Of a stretch of 6,030 nucleotides of DNA, positions 1 to 5,278 are shown piece after piece; the first letter of the stretch is position 1; each line of letters begins with the position of its first letter. Origin of the DNA: Desulfuromonadales bacterium (GTDB lineage Bacteria; Desulfobacterota; Desulfuromonadia; Desulfuromonadales; BM103); contig JAUWTX010000141.1 in assembly GCA_030614505.1 (NCBI GenBank), forward strand, positions 1 to 6,030. Reading direction: 5' to 3'. A model generated the notes under the pieces. That model was not told where the DNA came from. It saw nothing but the letters and a program-made list of their open reading frames with translations, and did no database searches. The position numbers were made by a program, and so were the translations under genes.

Positions 1-1
1 A

Positions 2-1375
2 ATGTTTTATTCGGACATGCAACAATTTATTACGCATCTTGAAGAAGTTGGTGACCTTGTCAGGGTGAAGACCTCCGTTGATCCTTATCTGGAAACAGCT
101 GCCATTATTAATCAGGTGTGCAAAGGTGCCGGCAATAAACGGGCATTGCTGTTCGAGAAAGTGATGGGTTCGAAAATCCCCCTGGCAGCAAATCTGTTTG
201 GTTCACAACAACGGGTAGCCATGGCGCTGGGTGCGGATGATTTAGAGCAATTAGCAAAAAAGTTGCGTGATGACCTCAAGTTGAGTAATGAAAAGGATTC
301 TGCCAAAGCATTAGCGAGCTTAACGCAAAATATCAATTCCGAAACAGTTTGCTCCGGTGTTGCGCCGTGCTTCGCTATCGATATGAGCGAACAGGGCTTG
401 GGTGCTCTCCCCGCCTTACATTCCTGGCCAGATGATGGTGGCCGTTATCTAACGCTCGGGCAAGTTTTTACTCGTGGTCCTGATAGCAGCCAACAGAATT
501 GCGGCATGTACCGAGTACAGATACTGGACAAACTCACTACGCTGATTCGTTGCCATCCCGGTTCTGGTGGCGGTTCACATATGGAGGACTGGCATGCACG
601 AGGCAAAGCCATGTCAGTTGCCATTGTTTTTGGCGGCCCACCGGTTTTAACCTGGTGTGCTGGTGTTTCACTCCCTGCCGCTGTATCTGAAATAGAATTT
701 GCCAGTTACCTGACCGGACAATCAATCTCAATGACGCAGTGTCAGTGTTCAGACCTTCGTGTGCCGTCAAATGCAGAGATTGTTATAGAGGGAGAGGTCT
801 TGCCTGGAGACGAACAACCTGAAGGACCTTTTGCGAATCATACCGGATATTATGTCCCTGCCTCTCCCGCTCCAGTTGTCAGAGTCAAAAGCATATATAT
901 TAGAAAAGATGCTGTTTACCCCTGTACTGTGGTTGGCCCTCCGCCAATGGAAAACATGTATCTCGCGCAGGCTGCAGAACGGTTGTTGTTGCCATTGCTG
1001 CAACACGACCATCCATGGATTGTGGATATACATATGCCGTTGGAAGGGATTTACCATCGTGCCGCAATGGTGTCGGTAGATGCCGCAAAGCTCCCACTGG
1101 AAGAGATCAGCAAGGCGCTATGGCAGAGTACGCTTCTGCGGAACTCACGGCTTATTGTCTTGTTAGACAAAGACAGTGATCTACACAAGGACTCAAATGT
1201 TTACTGGCGAGTTATAAATGCTGATTCCTGGACAAATAGTGTCTGGATTAATGGCGATAAAATGGTTGTTGACGCAAGGCGGTCATATCGAAATCCTGTC
1301 GTTCGATCCGACCAGAATACTCTGAATAAACTGATGAAAAGATGGCGAGAGTTTGACCTGGGGCCATTGTCATGA
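2..1375 (+). CDS. ubiD: UbiD-family prenylated-FMN-dependent decarboxylase (menaquinone ring decarboxylase candidate)
   Basis: The 457-residue product matches the UbiD family along its length. It opens with the typical N-terminus (DMQQFITHLEEVGDLVRV). The prFMN/metal region NCGMYRVQ holds N166 and the conserved R171. The EGPF segment with catalytic-type E274 follows, then HTGYY and the C-terminal VDIHMPLEGIYHRAAMVSV block. H193 and E230 are the likely remaining metal ligands. The family removes carboxylates from aromatic or unsaturated acids using prenyl-FMN. Beside mqnP, ubiX, mqnE and mqnC, the inferred substrate is the prenylated dihydroxynaphthoate of the futalosine pathway, so the ubi name marks the family, not ubiquinone synthesis. 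It is somewhat shorter than E. coli UbiD (about 497 aa), chiefly near the C-terminus. Position 279 is Asn where characterised members carry Asp or Glu. The start at base 2 fits the family, but only one base precedes it, so no ribosome site can be judged and an upstream start is not excluded; ATG at 17 is an alternative. Confidence 0.9.
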   Translation: MFYSDMQQFITHLEEVGDLVRVKTSVDPYLETAAIINQVCKGAGNKRALLFEKVMGSKIPLAANLFGSQQRVAMALGADDLEQLAKKLRDDLKLSNEKDSAKALASLTQNINSETVCSGVAPCFAIDMSEQGLGALPALHSWPDDGGRYLTLGQVFTRGPDSSQQNCGMYRVQILDKLTTLIRCHPGSGGGSHMEDWHARGKAMSVAIVFGGPPVLTWCAGVSLPAAVSEIEFASYLTGQSISMTQCQCSDLRVPSNAEIVIEGEVLPGDEQPEGPFANHTGYYVPASPAPVVRVKSIYIRKDAVYPCTVVGPPPMENMYLAQAAERLLLPLLQHDHPWIVDIHMPLEGIYHRAAMVSVDAAKLPLEEISKALWQSTLLRNSRLIVLLDKDSDLHKDSNVYWRVINADSWTNSVWINGDKMVVDARRSYRNPVVRSDQNTLNKLMKRWREFDLGPLS

Positions 1376-1420
1376 ATTGAAAGAACCAGTTGTGAAACGA
1401 GAGAGACGGCCTTAAATAAA

Positions 1421-1425
1421 AAGGA
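1421..1425 (+). promoter_or_regulatory. Ribosome binding site of xth
   Basis: AAGGA within an A-rich stretch lies 6 bases before the GTG at 1432. It is the clearest Shine-Dalgarno site in the window and decides the GTG start of xth. It also suggests that xth is translated independently of the gene upstream. Confidence 0.75.
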
Positions 1426-1431
1426 ACGCTT

Positions 1432-2250
1432 GTGAAAATTATATCTTTTAACGTTAATAGTATTCGTATCCGTCTACACCAGATCAAGGCGGTGATAGAT
1501 AAGCACCAGCCGGAAATAATCGCCTTGCAAGAGACCAAAGTGCAGGATGCGGATTTTCCCAAACAGGCTATCGAAGAACTCGGTTACCATGCGGTCTGGT
1601 TCGGACAGAAGACTCACTATGGCGTGGCTATTCTGAGCCGCAACAAGCCTGATGAAGTGCAGTACGGTTTTGCGACCGATGCAGAAGATGCTCAGAGACG
1701 ACTTCTTGCTGCCAGTTATCCTCTGGACAACGGTCAGGTTTTACGCGTGATCAATGGTTATTTCCCACAAGGGGAGAGTCGTGATCATCCGATCAAGTTT
1801 CCGAACAAGGCCCGTTTCTATGAGGATTTGTCCTCTCACCTGACAAATCGGGAAAATCCTAAAGAATGGTTATTGGTCGTTGGCGATGTAAATGTTGCAC
1901 CCGATGATAATGATATCGGCATTGGTGCTGACAATGCCAAACGCTGGCTGCGCACTGGTAAGTGCAGTTTCCTGCCTGAAGAGCGGGAGTGGTTGGGGCG
2001 ACTGTATGACTGGGGTCTCGTGGATACCTTCCGCAAATGTCATCCTGAAACAAATGATCAATTCAGCTGGTTTGATTATCGTAGCCGAGGCTTCGAGGCA
2101 TTACCGCCACGAGGCTTACGTATCGATCTGATTATGGCCAGTTCGCCTCTCGCTGATCATTGTGTAGGCGCAGGAATTGATTATGATATCCGGTCCATGG
2201 AAAAGCCTTCTGACCATGCACCTGTCTGGGCTGCATTTGACCTTGAGTAA
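1432..2250 (+). CDS. xth: Exodeoxyribonuclease III (AP endonuclease, ExoIII/XthA type)
   Basis: The 272-residue protein is an endonuclease/exonuclease/phosphatase-fold ExoIII. It cuts DNA at abasic sites and degrades 3' ends of duplex DNA during base-excision repair. All the expected catalytic residues are visible: N7 (SFNVNS), E34 (LQETK), Y110 (NGYFPQGESRDHP), D152 and N154 (GDVNV), D232 (LRIDL), and D261-H262 (KPSDHAPVW). Length and motif spacing match E. coli XthA (268 aa) almost residue for residue, including the RWLRTGKCSFLPEEREW block and the C-terminal GIDYDIRSMEKPSDHAPVW. The GTG start is supported by AAGGA six bases upstream and by the MKIISFN N-terminus. The gene sits 56 bp after the UbiD-type gene, same strand, inside a menaquinone cluster to which it has no known functional link. 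The strong resemblance to gammaproteobacterial ExoIII, if the host is Desulfuromonas-like, hints at transfer; that is inference. Confidence 0.96.
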   Translation: MKIISFNVNSIRIRLHQIKAVIDKHQPEIIALQETKVQDADFPKQAIEELGYHAVWFGQKTHYGVAILSRNKPDEVQYGFATDAEDAQRRLLAASYPLDNGQVLRVINGYFPQGESRDHPIKFPNKARFYEDLSSHLTNRENPKEWLLVVGDVNVAPDDNDIGIGADNAKRWLRTGKCSFLPEEREWLGRLYDWGLVDTFRKCHPETNDQFSWFDYRSRGFEALPPRGLRIDLIMASSPLADHCVGAGIDYDIRSMEKPSDHAPVWAAFDLE

Positions 2251-2299
2251 TATTTGATGTATCTGCAAACCCCATGAAGTGGATGAGCATCAGCTTTGC

Positions 2300-2328
2300 T
2301 TGAACCTGTGTTGGAAGCGTTGTAAACT
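2300..2328 (+). promoter_or_regulatory. Possible sigma-70-type promoter ahead of mqnP
   Basis: TTGAAC (2300-2305) and TAAACT (2323-2328) are separated by 17 bases, and each matches four of six consensus positions. The pair lies in the 87-bp gap between xth and mqnP. The -10 ends only 9 bases before ATG 2338, so a transcript would be nearly leaderless from that start, or have a short leader if ATG 2350 is used. No Shine-Dalgarno site is visible before either ATG. A chance match is quite possible. Confidence 0.25.
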
Positions 2329-2337
2329 GATTTTCCT

Positions 2338-3222
2338 ATGGACACATCAATGACAAATAATGCCTGGACCAAACTGACCACCCTGTTGGAGATGATCAAA
2401 TTCTCCCACACGGTTTTTGCCTTCCCTTTTGCCCTGATGGGGATGCTGCTGGCTTCGTTGGCTAGTGGAATTGCGCCAACCTTTGCTCAGGTCTTCTGGA
2501 TCTGTCTCGCTATGGTCGGTGCCCGTACCGGAGCGATGGGTTTGAACCGCATCATTGATGCCCGGATTGATGCAGATAATCCACGTACCGCTGAACGTCA
2601 TCTGCCGGCAGGCAAGGTTGCCATGGGAGAAGCCTGGCTGCTGGTGCTGGGGGCGTTTGCCTTGCTTTTGCTGGCTGCCTGGATGCTTAACCCTCTCTGC
2701 CTGCAATTGGCACCGGTAGCAATCTTCTTTCTTGCCCTGTACAGTTACTGCAAACGCTTTACATCCATGGCCCATATTATTCTGGGCATCTGCCTCGCGG
2801 CAGCGCCAATTGGCGCCTGGATCGCACTGCGTGGCGATATTGGCTGGCCGGTCGTAGTGCTTGGCCTGGCCGTCCTCTTCTGGGTGGCCGGTTTTGATAT
2901 CTTCTATGCCTTGCAGGACTATGAGTTCGATCGGGATAAAGGTCTCTTTTCGATTCCGTCCCGTTTCGGTGTCGAACGCTCGTTCCTGATTGCTCGCTTG
3001 TTCCATGTGGCCATGGTGTCCCTGCTGCTGGTGCTGGTTTTCAGTGAGGGGCTGGGGCTTATTTATCTGATCGGCGTGGTGGTGGTGGCAGGGCTGTTGA
3101 TTTATGAGCATCTGCTGGTACGTCCCGACGATCTGTCACGTCTGGATGCAGCTTTTTTCAATATGAACGGTTATATCAGCGTGACTATTTTCCTCTTCAC
3201 CCTTGTGGATGCTCTGCTTTGA
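2338..3222 (+). CDS. mqnP: UbiA-family polyprenyltransferase, menaquinone (futalosine) type
   Basis: This 294-residue integral membrane protein has about eight or nine hydrophobic segments (roughly 23-45, 48-66, 100-117, 121-137, 143-163, 170-187, 219-236, 238-257 and 273-291). Both Asp-rich motifs of the UbiA superfamily, which bind Mg-diphosphate, are present. The first is N70-x3-D74-x3-D78 (NRIIDARIDADNPRT); the second is D187-x6-D194-x3-D198 (DIFYALQDYEFDRDKG). The enzyme transfers a polyprenyl chain from its diphosphate to an aromatic acid. The family resembles 4-hydroxybenzoate polyprenyltransferases, but the neighbouring mqnE and mqnC point to the dihydroxynaphthoate acceptor of the futalosine pathway. 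The likely start is ATG 2338; ATG 2350 (MTNNAWTKL) is an in-frame alternative, and no ribosome site separates the two. A chance open frame on the opposite strand runs along most of the gene. Confidence 0.93.
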   Translation: MDTSMTNNAWTKLTTLLEMIKFSHTVFAFPFALMGMLLASLASGIAPTFAQVFWICLAMVGARTGAMGLNRIIDARIDADNPRTAERHLPAGKVAMGEAWLLVLGAFALLLLAAWMLNPLCLQLAPVAIFFLALYSYCKRFTSMAHIILGICLAAAPIGAWIALRGDIGWPVVVLGLAVLFWVAGFDIFYALQDYEFDRDKGLFSIPSRFGVERSFLIARLFHVAMVSLLLVLVFSEGLGLIYLIGVVVVAGLLIYEHLLVRPDDLSRLDAAFFNMNGYISVTIFLFTLVDALL

Positions 3223-3405
3223 TCCGGGAAGAACTCGTGCCGCGTCAACGACGAACTGACGCATCCAACTTGCTCTTTTCCGCGCCAGCTTCGTTATGTC
3301 TTGAGCCGCGTAGTGACAACTATGCAACTCAAGACATGCCTTGCCGGCACAAAAAATAACTGCGTTGTATTACGCCATTTCATCATTGACGTGACACTAG
3401 TGCCT
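3223..3405. other. 183-bp intergenic region with inverted repeats
   Basis: This gap between mqnP and the UbiX-type gene contains no recognisable gene. It holds a small inverted repeat (GCGTCA 3242-3247 / TGACGC 3257-3262), the long hairpin at 3296-3337 and an 8-base palindrome TGCCGGCA just beyond. The frame of ubiX stays open back to 3301, through the hairpin, but the translated extension has no family resemblance. I see no convincing promoter. Confidence 0.6.
3296..3337. repeat. Long two-part hairpin (inverted repeat) before ubiX
   Basis: ATGTCTTGAG (3296-3305) pairs perfectly with CTCAAGACAT (3328-3337). Inside, after a 2x2 mismatch, bases 3308-3314 pair with 3319-3325 (seven pairs, one of them G-T), closing on a GACA tetraloop (3315-3318). 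In all, 17 of 19 possible pairs form. Neither flank has a T-run, so this is not a standard intrinsic terminator. It could be an mRNA stability or processing element, a protein site, or a copy of a dispersed palindrome. Confidence 0.6.
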
Positions 3406-4020
3406 GTGAAAAATCATAAAATAAGACATTTTATTGTTGCCATAACCGGGGCATCCGGCTCGGTCTATGGCCTACGGCTGACCAATGAATTACTGCAAGC
3501 CGGTGAACGTGTCAGTCTGATTTTAACTTCTGCGGGTCGTCAGGTTCTTTATCATGAAACCGGACTTGACTGGTCCTCTGATATTGACGAGCAGCGTCAC
3601 CAGGTACAGGAACATTTTGCCAGTATTGCCGTTGATTGTCTGGCCATTGATGACTTCTGGGCGGGTGCTGCCAGTGGTTCTGCCGCCGCAGCTGCCATGA
3701 TTGTTATTCCCTGTTCCATGGGGACTGTCGGCAGGATTGCTGCCGGGTTGAGTGGCAACCTGCTGGAACGGGCCGCTGATGTTATGCTCAAGGAGCGTCG
3801 CTCGTTGGTCCTGGTGCCGCGCGAGACGCCTTTTAATACTATTCATCTGGAGAATTTGCTACGTCTTTCCCGGGCCGGCGCTGTTGTTTTGCCGGCGATG
3901 CCAGGGTTTTATCATGGTCCGGAAAAAATAGATGACCTGGTGGATTTTGTGGTTGGTAAGGTGCTTGATCAGCTAGGTGTTGAGCACTCACTTTTTGAGC
4001 GCTGGGGTGAAGCGAAGTAA
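3406..4020 (+). CDS. ubiX: UbiX-family flavin prenyltransferase
   Basis: The product (204 aa from GTG 3406) is a soluble Rossmann-like flavoprotein of the UbiX family. It attaches a dimethylallyl unit to FMN, making the prenyl-FMN cofactor that UbiD enzymes need. Hallmarks are the FMN-binding VAITGASGSVYGLRL (residues 11-25), the central PCSMGTVGRIAAGLSGNLL (102-120), ERAADVMLKERRSLVLV with RETP (121-142), and the late LPAMPGFYH (162-170). Length agrees with the usual 190-210 residues. No ATG lies near the conserved N-terminus. GTG 3406 gives MKNHKIRHFIVAITG, which fits the family best, while GTG 3400, GTG 3391, ATG 3322 and TTG 3301 are in-frame alternatives. None has a clear Shine-Dalgarno site. 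The UbiD-type gene three places upstream is its obvious client, and both fit the decarboxylation step after MqnP. Confidence 0.93.
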   Translation: MKNHKIRHFIVAITGASGSVYGLRLTNELLQAGERVSLILTSAGRQVLYHETGLDWSSDIDEQRHQVQEHFASIAVDCLAIDDFWAGAASGSAAAAAMIVIPCSMGTVGRIAAGLSGNLLERAADVMLKERRSLVLVPRETPFNTIHLENLLRLSRAGAVVLPAMPGFYHGPEKIDDLVDFVVGKVLDQLGVEHSLFERWGEAK

Positions 4021-4057
4021 TGGTTTTTGCTGGTGCCGGAAAGATACAATCAAGACA

Positions 4058-4086
4058 AAAGATCAACACCGACGGTTTTGATCTTT
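4058..4086. repeat. Intergenic hairpin between ubiX and mqnE
   Basis: AAAGATCAA (4058-4066) and TTGATCTTT (4078-4086) form nine perfect pairs. After one C-T mismatch, ACC (4068-4070) and GGT (4074-4076) add three more, leaving a GAC triloop (4071-4073). That gives 12 of 13 pairs. The A-rich left flank and TTT at the right arm give it a terminator-like look, but the bases that follow (ACTATTTCCCC) are not a T-run. It may attenuate or stabilise the transcript between ubiX and mqnE. Confidence 0.5.
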
Positions 4087-4122
4087 ACTATTTCCCCTGC
4101 AAGAAAAAACAGAATAAACATA

Positions 4123-5205
4123 ATGATCAATCTTTTTAAAAATATACGTGCAAAAATTGAAGCGAGAACACGCATCTCCGACGATGAAGCCTTGGCTCTT
4201 TTTGAATGTGACGATCTTCTTGCTGTAGGCGAACTGGCCGCCTTGGCTAACTGGCGCGCTAATGGTGTCAAAGTCTATTTCAACGTCAATCGACATATCA
4301 ATTACAGCAATATCTGTGTTAACCGCTGTACCTTCTGTGCCTTCAGTCGTGAACATGAAGATGAGGACGGTGGCTATACCCTGGCGATTAATGACATCCT
4401 CAAGCGTGCTGCCGACGCAAGTGCTGCTGGTGCAACGGAAATCCACATGGTTGGTGGCCTTCACCCCGACCTTCCCTTCGATTTTTACCTGGAGGTTATG
4501 GCGGCCATCAAGGCGGATAGCCCGGAATTGCACATCAAGGCGTTTACTGCCGTAGAGATTGACTATTTTGCCAAGCTCACCGGGCAATCTCCAGTTGATG
4601 TCATTGCTGAATTGAAAGCTGCTGGGCTCGATTCAATGCCGGGTGGGGGCGCAGAGATTTTTGCCCCAGAAGTGCGCAAGCAGATCTGTCCGGAAAAAAT
4701 TACTGGTGAGCGCTGGCTGGAAGTTACCGAGCAGATCCACCAGACCGGCTTAAAGACCAACGCCACCATGCTTTTCGGCCATGTTGAAACCTATGCCGAC
4801 CGTGTTGATCATCTCGCCAGATTGCGTCAGCTGCAGGACCGAACCGGTGGTTTCCAGGCTTTTATCCCGTTGGCTTTTCAGCCGGACAATACTCGGGTGC
4901 CGGGTGCTAAAGGCGTTGGTGGTGTCGATGCACTTAAGACTCTGGCTGTCAGCCGGATCTATCTCGATAATTTCCGGCACATCAAGGCATATTGGGTCAT
5001 GCTTGGTTTGAAAGTGTCCCAGGTCTCTCTCGCTTTTGGTGTCAACGACATCGACGGTACGGTGGTCGAAGAACAGATCGGTCATGATGCCGGGGCCGAT
5101 TCGCCCCAGCAGTTAAGCAAAGACCAGCTTGTTGCTTTGATTCACAAGGCGGGGAAGCTGCCGGTGGAGCGGGATACGCTTTATCAGGAGTTGCGAATCT
5201 ATTGA
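4123..5205 (+). CDS. mqnE: Aminofutalosine synthase (radical SAM)
   Basis: The 360-residue protein is a radical-SAM enzyme of the futalosine pathway. The 4Fe-4S site is C65-x3-C69-x2-C72 in NICVNRCTFCAFSR, preceded by VYFNVNRHINYSN. Other family blocks are EIHMVGGLHPDLP (106-118), LDSMPGGGAEIF (169-180), ATMLFGHVET (214-223) and TGGFQAFIPLAFQPDNT (241-257). MqnE adds the 5'-deoxyadenosyl radical from SAM to 3-[(1-carboxyvinyl)oxy]benzoate, giving aminofutalosine with loss of CO2. The NRHINYSNICVNRC and AFIPLAF wording separates it from MqnC and from CofG/CofH relatives. The frame is open back to TTG 4027, but ATG 4123 gives the usual N-terminus and length, and the extra upstream codons cross a hairpin. 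No strong ribosome site is visible before 4123. mqnC follows 73 bp downstream on the same strand. Confidence 0.95.
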   Translation: MINLFKNIRAKIEARTRISDDEALALFECDDLLAVGELAALANWRANGVKVYFNVNRHINYSNICVNRCTFCAFSREHEDEDGGYTLAINDILKRAADASAAGATEIHMVGGLHPDLPFDFYLEVMAAIKADSPELHIKAFTAVEIDYFAKLTGQSPVDVIAELKAAGLDSMPGGGAEIFAPEVRKQICPEKITGERWLEVTEQIHQTGLKTNATMLFGHVETYADRVDHLARLRQLQDRTGGFQAFIPLAFQPDNTRVPGAKGVGGVDALKTLAVSRIYLDNFRHIKAYWVMLGLKVSQVSLAFGVNDIDGTVVEEQIGHDAGADSPQQLSKDQLVALIHKAGKLPVERDTLYQELRIY

Positions 5206-5278
5206 CTCGTAACTGATTTTGGATTTTGAATTATCAATTTTAAATTGATTCTAAACTGGACTTCAGGCTGAAAAGTAC
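5206..5278. other. AT-rich mqnE-mqnC spacer with tandem 7-mer and palindrome
   Basis: This 73-bp gap is markedly more AT-rich than the genes around it. GATTTTG occurs twice back to back (5215-5228). A 17-base palindrome follows, ATCAATTT-T-AAATTGAT (5233-5249). No T-run terminator or clear promoter is seen. The palindrome could be an operator or simply low-complexity spacer DNA. Confidence 0.5.

Noticed and set aside
1390..1417. Promoter-like pair TTGTGA and TTAAAT with 16-base spacing ahead of xth
   Set aside because: Each element is a weak match and the region is A-rich. It is no better than chance without transcript data.
1438..1470. Ser instead of Gly in the ExoIII N-terminal motif (NVNSIR rather than NINGLR)
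   Set aside because: NVNSIR-type motifs are common in bacterial ExoIII proteins and all catalytic residues are present, so this is normal variation.
2347..3111. Long open frame of 254 codons on the - strand opposite mqnP
   Set aside because: Its product is a Gln/His/Arg-rich, low-complexity string with no family resemblance, complementary to a membrane-protein gene whose codon bias suppresses antisense stops. mqnP on the + strand is certain.
4027..4122. N-terminal extension of mqnE from TTG 4027
   Set aside because: The extra 32 residues do not resemble MqnE N-termini, TTG has no ribosome site, and the segment spans the hairpin. ATG 4123 gives the usual length.
4020..4139. Small + strand frame of 39 codons whose ATG overlaps the ubiX stop (TAATG)
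   Set aside because: The overlap could allow coupled translation, but the product has no recognisable features, crosses the intergenic hairpin and runs into mqnE in another frame. Not supported as a gene.
4063..4587. Open frame of 174 codons on the - strand opposite mqnE
   Set aside because: It lies mostly inside the conserved 5' half of mqnE, with no recognisable domains. It is best explained as a shadow frame.
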